From positions 1 to 64,000 of IMG/VR virus record IMGVR_UViG_3300042543_000363: a DNA stretch of 64,000 bases, one strand, 5' to 3'. A program made the translations under genes and the position numbers. The stretch is from a virus. Below, piece after piece: positions 57,633 through 64,000 of the stretch (position 1 is the stretch's first letter; every line of letters begins with the position of its first letter). The notes beneath the pieces are model-generated. The model made no database searches. It worked only from the letters and a program-made list of their open reading frames with translations, and was not told the DNA's origin.

Positions 57633-57764
57633 ATGTTGAAGATTGAAATCCACTGGATATGGAATCCTAAACACTGGGCGTTTCATATCGTGGAAAGGTT
57701 CAACAGTGGAAATCCATATAGAAGTTACAGATTTGGGCCGTTGTTTGTGAGGAGATTTTGGTAA
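57633..57764 (+). CDS. Tiny aromatic-rich protein (43 aa)
   Basis: ATG at 57633 with GGAG 5 nt upstream; stop overlaps the DNA ligase start (TAATG). LKIEIHWIWNPKHWAFHIVERFNSGNPYRSYRFGPLFVRRFW has a strand pattern seen in other small phage proteins (HWxWxPxxWxF...G....xRxxxxGPLxVxxxW). Function unknown. Confidence 0.55.
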   Translation: MLKIEIHWIWNPKHWAFHIVERFNSGNPYRSYRFGPLFVRRFW

Positions 57765-58882
57765 TGATTAGCCTTCCGAAACTATACAAGATTGACACTA
57801 AAGGTAAGACCCGTGTTTGGTGGATCGAACATGACAGCGAGAAGTATCGGACACATTCTGGTATCAATGGTGGCAAGATTGTAGTTTCGGGCTGGCAGTA
57901 TCCTACCGAAAAGAATGTCGGTCGTGCTAATGCGACCGATGTTGCTATGCAGGTTGCTAATGAAGTAAATGCTCATTATGTAAAGAAGCAGTTTCAAGGC
58001 AAGTATTATACTAGCGTTACTGCTGCTAAGTCGAAGGATGATTTGTTCTATGAGTGTATGCTGGCCGACAAGTATGATGCCAAGAAGCATAACAAGTTCC
58101 CGTATTATTCACAGCCGAAACTTGATGGTGTTCGCTGCCTCGTTTCTAAAGATGGTATGCAGTCACGCAATGGCAAGCCTATTATCTCTGCTCCGCATAT
58201 TCGTGAAGCATTAGAACCATTCTTTCAGAAATATCCTGATGTGGTTCTGGATGGTGAACTGTATAATCACGATCTAAAAGACAACTTTGAAAAGATCATT
58301 TCACTGGCACGGAAGACAAAGCCAACTGCCGCTGATTTGGAAGAGTCTAAGCAGATGATCCAGTATCATGTCTACGATGTGATTATGGATGGAACTTTCC
58401 ATGAGCGGTCGGATTTCATTGTTCAAATGTTCGGCGAAAGTCTTTTAAATCCCCCTGTAATAACCGTCGATGTGCATGTTGTGGATGACGAACATGACCT
58501 CAAAACAATGCTTGGTCATTATCTTGAAATTGGATACGAAGGCCAGATGCTTCGTGTTCCTGACTCGCTGTATGAAGGTAAGCGTTCCAAGAACCTTATC
58601 AAGCATAAGGAATTTGAGGACGAGGAATTTGAAATCGTTTCCATCGAAGAAGGAAAAGGTAACTGGGCAGGTGCTGCCAAGCGTGTGGAAATCCGTTTGA
58701 AAGATGGAACGACACAGTTTTCGGGAGTGCGTGGCTCATTTGACATGCTCAAGGACTTGCTGTATAATGCTAATGATTATATCGGCACGGACGTTACCGT
58801 GAGGTATCAGAACAAAACGGAAGACGGTAAACTTCGTTTTCCTGTTATCGTTGCTTTTTGGAAAGGAAAGCGTGACCTATGA
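57764..58882 (+). CDS. ATP-dependent DNA ligase with WGR-like N-terminus
   Basis: 372 aa from MISLPKLYK. Residues 1-75 (WWIEHDSEKYRTHSGINGGKIVVSGWQYPTEKNVGRANATDV) resemble a WGR domain. Ligase motif I is at 119-123 (KLDGV, adenylated Lys119), motif III-like VLDGELYNH at 161-169, and motif IV GYEGQMLR near residue 257. A final OB-fold part contains NLIKHKEFEDEEFEIV and VTVRYQNKTEDGKLRFP. It probably seals nicks in replication. GGAG lies 9 nt before the ATG. Confidence 0.88.
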   Translation: MISLPKLYKIDTKGKTRVWWIEHDSEKYRTHSGINGGKIVVSGWQYPTEKNVGRANATDVAMQVANEVNAHYVKKQFQGKYYTSVTAAKSKDDLFYECMLADKYDAKKHNKFPYYSQPKLDGVRCLVSKDGMQSRNGKPIISAPHIREALEPFFQKYPDVVLDGELYNHDLKDNFEKIISLARKTKPTAADLEESKQMIQYHVYDVIMDGTFHERSDFIVQMFGESLLNPPVITVDVHVVDDEHDLKTMLGHYLEIGYEGQMLRVPDSLYEGKRSKNLIKHKEFEDEEFEIVSIEEGKGNWAGAAKRVEIRLKDGTTQFSGVRGSFDMLKDLLYNANDYIGTDVTVRYQNKTEDGKLRFPVIVAFWKGKRDL

Positions 58883-58929
58883 AAACTCTAATGATCCACT
58901 ATACAAAGTCGAAACATAGACATTTGTAA
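58879..58929 (+). CDS. Possible micro-peptide (16 aa)
   Basis: ATG overlaps the ligase stop (TATGA) and opens KTLMIHYTKSKHRHL. It is too short to be confident and may only be a coupling leader. Confidence 0.2.
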   Translation: MKTLMIHYTKSKHRHL

Positions 58930-58935
58930 TAAATA
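58928..58935 (+). promoter_or_regulatory. Possible late promoter (AATAAATA)
   Basis: One base from TATAAATA, 28 nt before the 53-aa gene in an intergenic gap. Confidence 0.45.
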
Positions 58936-58963
58936 AGATGCTTTTTTTACGTAGGAGGATACA

Positions 58964-59125
58964 ATGAAACAGAGCATAACTCGAATAGTATACTCAATCA
59001 TCGATGACCGTGGCTTTATTGTTGATAAAGTCGCGACCTTCAATACGCATAAAGAGGCAACGGATTATCTACTTTATCTCAAAACTCTGAGTTTGCATGG
59101 TAAACCTGTGTTGGAAGTAAAATAA
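58964..59125 (+). CDS. Small protein (53 aa)
   Basis: AGGAGG lies 6 nt before the ATG. KQSITRIVYSIIDDRGFIVDKVATFNTHKEATDYLLYLKTLSLHGKPVLEVK is a strand-helix-strand pattern. Its end overlaps a late-promoter-like element. Function unknown. Confidence 0.6.
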   Translation: MKQSITRIVYSIIDDRGFIVDKVATFNTHKEATDYLLYLKTLSLHGKPVLEVK

Positions 59126-59128
59126 ATA
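59121..59128 (+). promoter_or_regulatory. Possible late promoter for the holin-like gene
   Basis: AATAAATA lies 40 nt before the holin-like start, one base from the consensus. Late expression would suit a lysis gene. Confidence 0.5.
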
Positions 59129-59167
59129 TATCGCTCTTATGAGCAATTCTTTCGAAAGGAGATTATC

Positions 59168-59401
59168 ATGAGTGGATATAAGACATATCTGATGGCTCTA
59201 TTGGTAGGCGTTCTACCTTTGGTCACAGAGAAAGTTGGAGCAATTGATTGGAATGCATTGCTACTTGGTTGGGGCGTTCCGGAAAATTACGTAGTTCCTG
59301 CTGCCACTGCAGTTAGTGCGATTGTAATGATTGTAATGCGAATGGTCACACAGGCAACTACTGTAAAGACTGCTTTGGAAACACCACCACCAGCTGAATA
59401 A
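59168..59401 (+). CDS. Holin-like membrane protein
   Basis: 77 aa with two hydrophobic segments (YLMALLVGVLPLVTEKV and YVVPAATAVSAIVMIVMRMV) joined by a short loop with IDWNALLLGWGVPEN, and a polar tail (TPPPAE). Size and layout fit small phage holins, and a spanin pair faces it across a terminator. No endolysin is adjacent. Assignment by topology and context only. Confidence 0.6.
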   Translation: MSGYKTYLMALLVGVLPLVTEKVGAIDWNALLLGWGVPENYVVPAATAVSAIVMIVMRMVTQATTVKTALETPPPAE

Positions 59402-59407
59402 TGAATT

Positions 59408-59430
59408 GGGCGGTTTATCCGCCCTTTTTT
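59408..59430 (+). terminator. Rho-independent terminator
   Basis: GGGCGG-TTTAT-CCGCCC followed by TTTTTT, 7 nt after the holin-like stop. It overlaps the last codons of the convergent o-spanin gene. Confidence 0.88.
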
Positions 59431-59696
59431 ATTGATTTATCTGCATCATCTAGAAACTTACGAATGCTTTCTATGGAGCTTTTACATGTTAAATTGTTCT
59501 TATGTAGCTGAACAATTAATTTTGCCACTTGACTATCCGTCAGAGTGTTCCAGTTCGGAAAATGTTTCACAACAGGGCAGTAATACATTGCCTCGTCAGG
59601 ATGCACAACCATATGACGATATGTCGTCACAACCTGCTTCGTGTCATTACAAGAAGCCAGTAGTATTACTGCTACCAATAGAATAATCTTTTTCAT
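59415..59696 (-). CDS. Outer-membrane spanin lipoprotein (o-spanin)
   Basis: 93 aa with a type II signal peptide (MKKIILLVAVILLASC, lipobox LASC). The mature part has Cys pairs (YYCPVV, LTCKSS) and a helical tail. It overlaps the end of the i-spanin gene by 4 nt (ATGA). Together they should disrupt the outer membrane at lysis. Confidence 0.78.
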   Translation of the reverse strand: MKKIILLVAVILLASCNDTKQVVTTYRHMVVHPDEAMYYCPVVKHFPNWNTLTDSQVAKLIVQLHKNNLTCKSSIESIRKFLDDADKSIKKGG

Positions 59697-60067
59697 TTGC
59701 TCAACTCTCTAATTGTATTCTTGAGGATATCCGAAGATGAACGATCGTTACCCTTCCCAACTTCCACGTCAATCGCAGATTCAATTTCTTTTAATTTACT
59801 GTCTAATTCTTCTTTCTGTTTGTTCAGCGAAGATATTATTTCATCCTTATTTTTAGAGATAATGCTCAGATTCTCTATGAATAGTTCTTTATCCTTGACA
59901 TTTTGTTCAAGTTGATTTATATTATACTGTTGAAGAGCTACTTGTTTTTCAAGATCTACAATCTGACGATGTTTCATGTAAAGACCAGAAACCAGTCCAC
60001 CAACTAATATAAGTATAGACAGCCATTTGATGGCACCAGATGATATTAATGATAGTAGTATATTCAT
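59693..60067 (-). CDS. Inner-membrane spanin (i-spanin)
   Basis: 124 aa. N-terminal transmembrane helix (WLSILILVGGLVSGLYMKHR) and a long periplasmic coiled coil (residues 35-100, QIVDLEKQVALQQYNINQLEQNVKDKE...). This is the classic Rz-like layout, directly followed by a lipoprotein gene. An exact late promoter precedes it. Confidence 0.8.
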   Translation of the reverse strand: MNILLSLISSGAIKWLSILILVGGLVSGLYMKHRQIVDLEKQVALQQYNINQLEQNVKDKELFIENLSIISKNKDEIISSLNKQKEELDSKLKEIESAIDVEVGKGNDRSSSDILKNTIRELSK

Positions 60068-60091
60068 GACAATCTCCGTGCTTTTACGGAA

Positions 60092-60099
60092 TATTTATA
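60092..60099 (-). promoter_or_regulatory. T4-type late promoter TATAAATA for the spanins
   Basis: Exact minus-strand match in the gap upstream of the i-spanin start (60067), 25 nt away. The gene to the right runs on the other strand, so the site is well placed for lysis genes. Confidence 0.72.
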
Positions 60100-60111
60100 A
60101 GGGAGAATGAT

Positions 60112-60252
60112 ATGTTCAAGATTACTGAAGAAACCAAGGCAGCGGCAGTCGAGGAAATGCGTAAGATTCTAGGCGATGGACCTACTGACGCTCAATTAGA
60201 CGAAGCATTTGAAGCGGCAGTTGCTATTGTAAAGAAGCAGTTTGGTATGTGA
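60112..60252 (+). CDS. Small acidic helical protein (46 aa)
   Basis: ATG at 60112 with GGGAG about 6 nt upstream; stop overlaps the next start. FKITEETKAAAVEEMRKILGDGPTDAQLDEAFEAAVAIVKKQFG. Function unknown. Confidence 0.55.
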   Translation: MFKITEETKAAAVEEMRKILGDGPTDAQLDEAFEAAVAIVKKQFGM

Positions 60253-60416
60253 TGGATAAGTGGGAAAAACTAAAATCACTGATTGAGGCAGACTTGTCGT
60301 GGATGGTTCATTACTCCCATGACAAGAAGTTTGATGGAATGATGTCCGAGAGATATCTAAAGTTGATGAACAAGTTGGAGCAGGAAGAAAATGACAAAGA
60401 CGAAACCAGAAAGTGA
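60252..60416 (+). CDS. Small helical protein (54 aa)
   Basis: Starts on the previous stop. DKWEKLKSLIEADLSWMVHYSHDKKFDGMMSERYLKLMNKLEQEEND. It overlaps the next gene by 26 nt. Function unknown. Confidence 0.5.
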   Translation: MDKWEKLKSLIEADLSWMVHYSHDKKFDGMMSERYLKLMNKLEQEENDKDETRK

Positions 60417-60624
60417 ATTCATTTTTGTAAGACGTGAAAAGCCAGATTTCAATAATCCGGAACATACTATTATGTTTAGTATCGAAAGAAATAATGAAAA
60501 AACAGATTTGACAGATTTAGTTTATCTAACAACTCAGGCTAATGGCGTAGAGGAATGGGTTCATAAAGATGCTTATCAATTTTACTATGACCTTATGCAT
60601 AAGCATGATAATATAAAAGAATGA
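60391..60624 (+). CDS. Small protein (77 aa)
   Basis: GGAAG/AGGAAG lies 6-10 nt before the ATG. TKTKPESEFIFVRREKPDFNNPEHTIMFSIERNNEKTDLTDLVYLTTQANGVEEWVHKDAYQFYYDLMHKHDNIKE: strands then helix. It ends 44 nt before the acyl-CoA dehydrogenase gene. Function unknown. Confidence 0.55.
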   Translation: MTKTKPESEFIFVRREKPDFNNPEHTIMFSIERNNEKTDLTDLVYLTTQANGVEEWVHKDAYQFYYDLMHKHDNIKE

Positions 60625-60668
60625 GTGGGATCCGAAGATCATAAAGATTTTTTGGAAGGATTATCATA

Positions 60669-62327
60669 ATGAAATACACAGCACCAGTAGTATCGACAAC
60701 GTTTCTTCTTCGTGATGTTCTAAAGTTCGACAATGAACTTACAGAGCCGATTCTAACCGAAGCAGCAAAACTATGCGAAGAAGTTATTGCTCCTACTAAT
60801 CAGTCTGGAGATAAACTTGGTTGTGAAAGATGCGTATTTGACGATGTTATTGTACCAGCAGTTTTCCATGAACCGTGGAAGAAATTCAAAGAAGGTGGTT
60901 GGCTTGGTTTATCAGTTCCTGAACAATATGGTGGCCAAGGTCTACCATATACACTTTCGGCTGCGGTAAACGAGTTTGTATCCTCGTCTAATATAGCTTT
61001 CTCTCTTTTGCCCGGCCTTACTCGTGGAAATATTCAAGCACTATTAGAAGTTGCAACAGAAGGACAGAAGCAACATTTCATTCCCAAGATGGCATCTGGT
61101 GAATGGACAGGCACAATGAACCTGACAGAACCGCATTGTGGAACTGATCTTGGTTTGATTAAGACAAAGGCTACTCCTGCTCTTTTAGAAGATGAATTTT
61201 ATATCACAGGCCAAAAGATTTTCATTTCATGTGGTGAGCATGATCTAGCAGATAATATCGTTCATCTTGTTCTTGCTCGTATTGAGGGAGATCCAGAAGG
61301 CGTCAAAGGCATTAGTATGTTTGTGGTCCCAAAACTTTGGAGAGAGAAACAAAATAATGTGTCTTGTGGATCTATTGAAGAAAAGATGGGCATTCATGGT
61401 TCGCCAACTTGCGTGATGAACTATGATGGTGCTATTGGTTATCTTGTTGGTGAACGATGCAAGGGTCTAAATGCCATGTTCATTATGATGAATGAGGCAC
61501 GCCTTGGTGTTGCTGTTCAAGGTCTATCGCAATCGGAGTTGGCATATCAAAATGCTCTTGCTTATGCCAAAGATCGTATTCAAAGTGCCAAGATTACAGA
61601 TCCCAAAGGTAAGTCTGTTGCTATCATAGAACATCCTGACGTTCGCCGTATGCTTATGGATATCAAATGTATCAATGAAGCTGGACGACTTCTTGTTCTA
61701 GAAGCGGCAATGCTTTGCGATGATAAATCACAAGAAGCACAGGATCGTCTTGGTCTAATGACTCCAGTTCTCAAAGGCGTTCTAACAGATTATGGTTTTG
61801 AGAATGCTGTAAAAGCGCAACAGGTCTTCGGTGGTCATGGATACATCAAAGAATGGGGTATGGAGCAGATTGTTCGTGACGCTCGTATCTGTCAAATCTA
61901 TGAAGGCGCTAATGGCATTCAGGCACTAGACTTGATTGGTCGTAAGTTGCCAAAGGATATGGGTCGTGCTATTACAAGGTTCTTCAATGATAGCGAAGCA
62001 TTCTTGACCAGTTCTTACGATAAGCAGATCAATGACATTGTTCAGCCAATGACACAGGCAGTAAGTGAACTAAAGCAAGCAACAGAATGGTTGGTAGAAA
62101 ATGGCATGAAAAATCCTAATAATGCTGGTGGCGCTTCCTACGACTACATGAAAATGTTTGGATTAGTATTACTTGGCATGGCACATATTCGTATCTGTCT
62201 TGCTACTGACGATAAGGACAGACACAATACCGCAGAATATTTTATGGAACGCATTCTACCAGAAACGAGTTTTCTACTAAAGCGTATCCGTTTCGGTTCG
62301 GATACAATGATGAGGGCAGAACTATGA
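60669..62327 (+). CDS. Acyl-CoA dehydrogenase (FadE/DmdC-like)
   Basis: 552 aa, slightly shorter than the roughly 590 aa of this subfamily. It has GGWLGLSVPEQYGGQGLPY (80-93), the substrate/FAD segment MNLTEPHCGTDLG at 150-162, GQKIFISCGEHDLADNIVHLVLAR, MMNEARLGVAVQGL at 273-286, and QVFGGHGYIKEWGMEQIVRDARICQIYEG with the likely catalytic Glu412. All expected motifs are intact, so it should be active. The family oxidises acyl-CoA to enoyl-CoA with FAD; DmdC-type members act on 3-methylthiopropanoyl-CoA. An AAGGA site lies 8 nt before the ATG. Its stop overlaps the next gene (ATGA), so it is embedded in the phage operon. Such a gene is unusual in a phage. Confidence 0.92.
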   Translation: MKYTAPVVSTTFLLRDVLKFDNELTEPILTEAAKLCEEVIAPTNQSGDKLGCERCVFDDVIVPAVFHEPWKKFKEGGWLGLSVPEQYGGQGLPYTLSAAVNEFVSSSNIAFSLLPGLTRGNIQALLEVATEGQKQHFIPKMASGEWTGTMNLTEPHCGTDLGLIKTKATPALLEDEFYITGQKIFISCGEHDLADNIVHLVLARIEGDPEGVKGISMFVVPKLWREKQNNVSCGSIEEKMGIHGSPTCVMNYDGAIGYLVGERCKGLNAMFIMMNEARLGVAVQGLSQSELAYQNALAYAKDRIQSAKITDPKGKSVAIIEHPDVRRMLMDIKCINEAGRLLVLEAAMLCDDKSQEAQDRLGLMTPVLKGVLTDYGFENAVKAQQVFGGHGYIKEWGMEQIVRDARICQIYEGANGIQALDLIGRKLPKDMGRAITRFFNDSEAFLTSSYDKQINDIVQPMTQAVSELKQATEWLVENGMKNPNNAGGASYDYMKMFGLVLLGMAHIRICLATDDKDRHNTAEYFMERILPETSFLLKRIRFGSDTMMRAEL

Positions 62328-62509
62328 TTTTACAGAACGAAAAACTAAACGCTATAATCAACGATGTGCCAAAAGAAAACGTTGAAAACAAGATGAACTG
62401 TCTATTCCTTTTTGGCCTTCTAGAAAAGGTTCTATCTGAAAAAGACGAAGCAATGAGAGACCAGCGCCTCAATGATATGAAAAACATGCTTGAATGGAAA
62501 GAGACATGA
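62324..62509 (+). CDS. Small helical protein coupled to the dehydrogenase (61 aa)
   Basis: ATGA overlap with the dehydrogenase stop. ILQNEKLNAIINDVPKENVENKMNCLFLFGLLEKVLSEKDEAMRDQRLNDMKNMLEW. Helical and charged. Function unknown. Confidence 0.55.
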   Translation: MILQNEKLNAIINDVPKENVENKMNCLFLFGLLEKVLSEKDEAMRDQRLNDMKNMLEWKET

Positions 62510-62703
62510 TCTTTGACTATAAAGAAGATACTTGTAAATATGTGGTTCATTCCAAGAGGAGTGGAAACGAGTTCGCTATTTCATTTACTTCCGTAGATGA
62601 AGTGGCGAATTATGTCGAAACCGAACAGAATGTAACTGGTGTATGGAAAGTTGTGGCACAAAAGATACCACCAGAAATTTATACTAGAAAGGTCAAAAAA
62701 TGA
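62506..62703 (+). CDS. Small protein (65 aa)
   Basis: Start at MIFDYKED by ATGA overlap, and GGAAAGAGA upstream. DTCKYVVHSKRSGNEFAISFTSVDEVANYVETEQNVTGVWKVVAQKIPPEIYT: strand-helix-strand. Function unknown. Confidence 0.55.
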   Translation: MIFDYKEDTCKYVVHSKRSGNEFAISFTSVDEVANYVETEQNVTGVWKVVAQKIPPEIYTRKVKK

Positions 62704-62876
62704 TCTATACTGGAAGTTTGTTTGATGGATATGATTTCAAACTATTCGCCAAGACAGTTCGTGGTATAAACAATAAATTTACAGGAAAACTAATCAGGCA
62801 GTTATATTCTGGCTCTATATATCCTAATCTAGAATTATATCTAGAAATTGAAAAGAGATTGAGAAATGTCCGATGA
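62700..62876 (+). CDS. Small basic protein (58 aa)
   Basis: ATGA overlap with the previous stop; stop overlaps the next gene by 11 nt. IYTGSLFDGYDFKLFAKTVRGINNKFTGKLIRQLYSGSIYPNLELYLEIEKRLRNVR. Function unknown. Confidence 0.5.
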   Translation: MIYTGSLFDGYDFKLFAKTVRGINNKFTGKLIRQLYSGSIYPNLELYLEIEKRLRNVR

Positions 62877-63114
62877 ACTGGTGAATCAATTACATGAACT
62901 GGCCAATTGGGTTGAAAAACACAATAGCGTCCATTGTCATTCTGTTCCAAGAAAGGCAGCATATACGATTGAACGATTAGAGGAAGAAAATTCTAAACTA
63001 CGCAAAAGTCTTAACAAACATGATTTGACTTTTAATGACTATGTTAATAGATTTATAGGATTCTTTCTACTACAATGGTATCTATTTAAAAAGAAAAGGA
63101 AAAAGAATGTATGA
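62866..63114 (+). CDS. Small helical protein with hydrophobic C-terminus (82 aa)
   Basis: SDELVNQLHELANWVEKHNSVHCHSVPRKAAYTIERLEEENSKLRKSLNKHD is a coiled coil; FIGFFLLQWYLFKKKRKKNV near the end could be a tail anchor. The N-terminal segment (ELANWVEKH...P..AA..I..LE.EN) resembles small phage proteins with an EAadrIexLEaen motif. Function unknown. Confidence 0.55.
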   Translation: MSDELVNQLHELANWVEKHNSVHCHSVPRKAAYTIERLEEENSKLRKSLNKHDLTFNDYVNRFIGFFLLQWYLFKKKRKKNV

Positions 63115-63377
63115 TGAAATCTTTGATGATAATCTCAATGGTGGTATTCCCCACGGTTGCTAGTGCAGCAAATAGTTTCGCACAACCATATCATTCTTTG
63201 AGCGGTGGTCCTCCTTCTTCTACTCCAGCATATTCATGGAGCAATCCTGGCTGGAGCGAAGGAGCGACTTCTGGATACAATACTGGATATGGTATTGCTA
63301 GAAGCATGGCAGGTAGTGCTTCTGCGCCTGGACCTACACTCCCAGGAAGAATGTTTGAAGAAGAGGTAATTGAATGA
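63111..63377 (+). CDS. Small secreted Gly/Ser/Pro-rich protein (88 aa)
   Basis: Signal peptide MMKSLMIISMVVFPTVASA before ANSFAQPYHSLSGG. The mature part is low complexity (PPSSTPAYSWSNPGWSEGATSGYNTG). It overlaps neighbours by 4 nt at each end. Predicted periplasmic; function unknown. Confidence 0.55.
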   Translation: MMKSLMIISMVVFPTVASAANSFAQPYHSLSGGPPSSTPAYSWSNPGWSEGATSGYNTGYGIARSMAGSASAPGPTLPGRMFEEEVIE

Positions 63378-63739
63378 ATTTATTTCAAGAAGGAAACTTT
63401 ATATCTCATGCTGGACATGAGTTAAATTGGAAAATTGAATGCGATGCTTTGACTGATGGAGATTGGGATTGTTTAGCAAGGATCATTCATGAGCGTACTC
63501 GTTTTGGCAGTGTTTATGGTATTCCTCGTGGCGGCGTTAAATTGGCTTTAGCGTTGGAAAAGTACATTACACCAGGAGTTCCATTACGATTAGTTGTCGA
63601 CGATGTATACACGACGGGCAAATCTATGAGAGAAGTAATGACTGGAGATGACCTTGGATTTGTTGTATTTGCTCGTAGAAGGATTGAATTTGATCCACAA
63701 AAATACATTCGTGCTATTTTTACGATGGACATGATATGA
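63374..63739 (+). CDS. Phosphoribosyltransferase-fold protein
   Basis: 121 aa. The PRPP loop LRLVVDDVYTTGKSM (residues 71-85) matches the type I PRTase motif with two acidic residues and TTG. YGIPRGGVKLALALEKYI is the pyrophosphate-binding part. A short orotate-PRTase-like form occurs in several phages. GAGG lies 7 nt before the ATG, and ATGA overlap with the previous gene. Probable nucleotide salvage, not proven. Confidence 0.75.
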   Translation: MNLFQEGNFISHAGHELNWKIECDALTDGDWDCLARIIHERTRFGSVYGIPRGGVKLALALEKYITPGVPLRLVVDDVYTTGKSMREVMTGDDLGFVVFARRRIEFDPQKYIRAIFTMDMI

Positions 63740-63745
63740 TAAATA
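63738..63745 (+). promoter_or_regulatory. Possible late promoter (GATAAATA)
   Basis: One base from TATAAATA, 28 nt before the phosphoesterase start, overlapping the previous stop. Confidence 0.4.
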
Positions 63746-63773
63746 GTCTTGCCTTCTAACCAAAGGAGCGGTG

Positions 63774-64000
63774 TTGAAGAACAAAGAGAAAAAGAAGTAT
63801 CGTGCTATCTTTATATCAGATGTTCATTTGGGTACAAAATATTCTAATGCTGAAAAGTTATTAGAGTTTCTAAAAGAAACCGAAGCCGATAGATACTACT
63901 TGGTTGGTGATATTATTGACGGATGGATGATGCGAAACAAAGTCTATTGGCCTCAGGCGCACAACGAAGTCATTCAGTTCTTTCTAAAGCAATCAAAGAA
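63774..64000 (+). CDS. Calcineurin-like phosphoesterase, LpxH-like (partial)
   Basis: The TTG at 63774 with AAGGAG 5 nt upstream is the best start; a GTG at 63771 is too close to the site. FISDVHLGTKYSNAEKLLEFLKETEADRYYLVGDIIDGW has the DxH and GDxxD metal motifs and resembles UDP-diacylglucosamine hydrolases of the LpxH type. The C-terminal part with the remaining metal ligands lies beyond the window. Confidence 0.75.
   Translation, partial: MKNKEKKKYRAIFISDVHLGTKYSNAEKLLEFLKETEADRYYLVGDIIDGWMMRNKVYWPQAHNEVIQFFLKQSK

Noticed and set aside
1-64000. Integrase, att sites or insertion sequences
   Set aside because: No recombinase or transposase motifs and no terminal inverted repeats were seen; the genome appears to be that of a virulent phage.

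Overview
The window is 64 kb from the genome of a T4-like contractile-tailed phage (myovirus). The evidence is gene order and recognisable T4-type proteins: baseplate wedge proteins gp6, gp7, gp8, gp25 and gp53, hub parts gp27, gp5, PAAR and gp26, tail-tube cap gp48, head-completion nuclease gp4, then gp32, gp59 and gp33. Late promoters of the T4 TATAAATA type also occur. The host is probably an alphaproteobacterium. This is inferred mainly from a circularly permuted, two-piece tmRNA gene (41176-41510) with an AND-N-type tag, and from an acyl-CoA dehydrogenase that resembles alphaproteobacterial enzymes. The sequence is AT-rich. Arginine is often AGA, and the phage carries a matching tRNA-Arg(UCU).

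Layout. (1) 1-33.6 kb, minus strand: one long late structural block, transcribed from gp48 through the hub, spike, PAAR, gp25, gp6, gp7 and gp8, then large baseplate-linked and tail-fibre proteins. It ends in adhesin-like proteins: an S74 chaperone-tailed fibre, a kelch/BNR-like repeat protein and two RCC1-type beta-propellers. (2) 33.6-38.3 kb, plus strand, divergent: gp4, a gp2-like protein, a tube-like junction protein, gp26, a gp51-like protein and a hub protein with two cell-wall hydrolase domains. (3) 38.3-41.1 kb, minus: gp32, gp59, a SprT-like metalloprotease and gp33 (replication and late transcription). (4) 41.07-41.51 kb: tRNA-Arg and permuted tmRNA, each with its own sigma70-type promoter. 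(5) 41.5-57.2 kb: accessory early region of many very small genes, most on the minus strand. It contains near-consensus sigma70 promoters, divergent promoter pairs with shared motifs and palindromes, and a plus-strand operon (52.6-54.1 kb) with 12-bp GGTC repeat arrays abutting start codons. Recognisable proteins here are a DUF932 protein, an RMF-like protein, a SWIM zinc-finger protein, a Pnk-type 3'-phosphatase and an AAA ATPase. (6) 57.3-64 kb, mostly plus: DNA ligase, a lysis set (holin-like gene facing a spanin pair), then an overlapping gene string with an acyl-CoA dehydrogenase, a phosphoribosyltransferase and the start of a calcineurin-like phosphoesterase resembling LpxH.

The most unusual content is the phage-encoded permuted tmRNA, the fatty-acyl-CoA dehydrogenase, the start-codon-phased 12-bp GGTC arrays, and a repeated operator-like palindrome (GTTTACGTAAAC) in divergent promoter regions. 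All assignments come from reading the sequence and recalling families. No database search was run.
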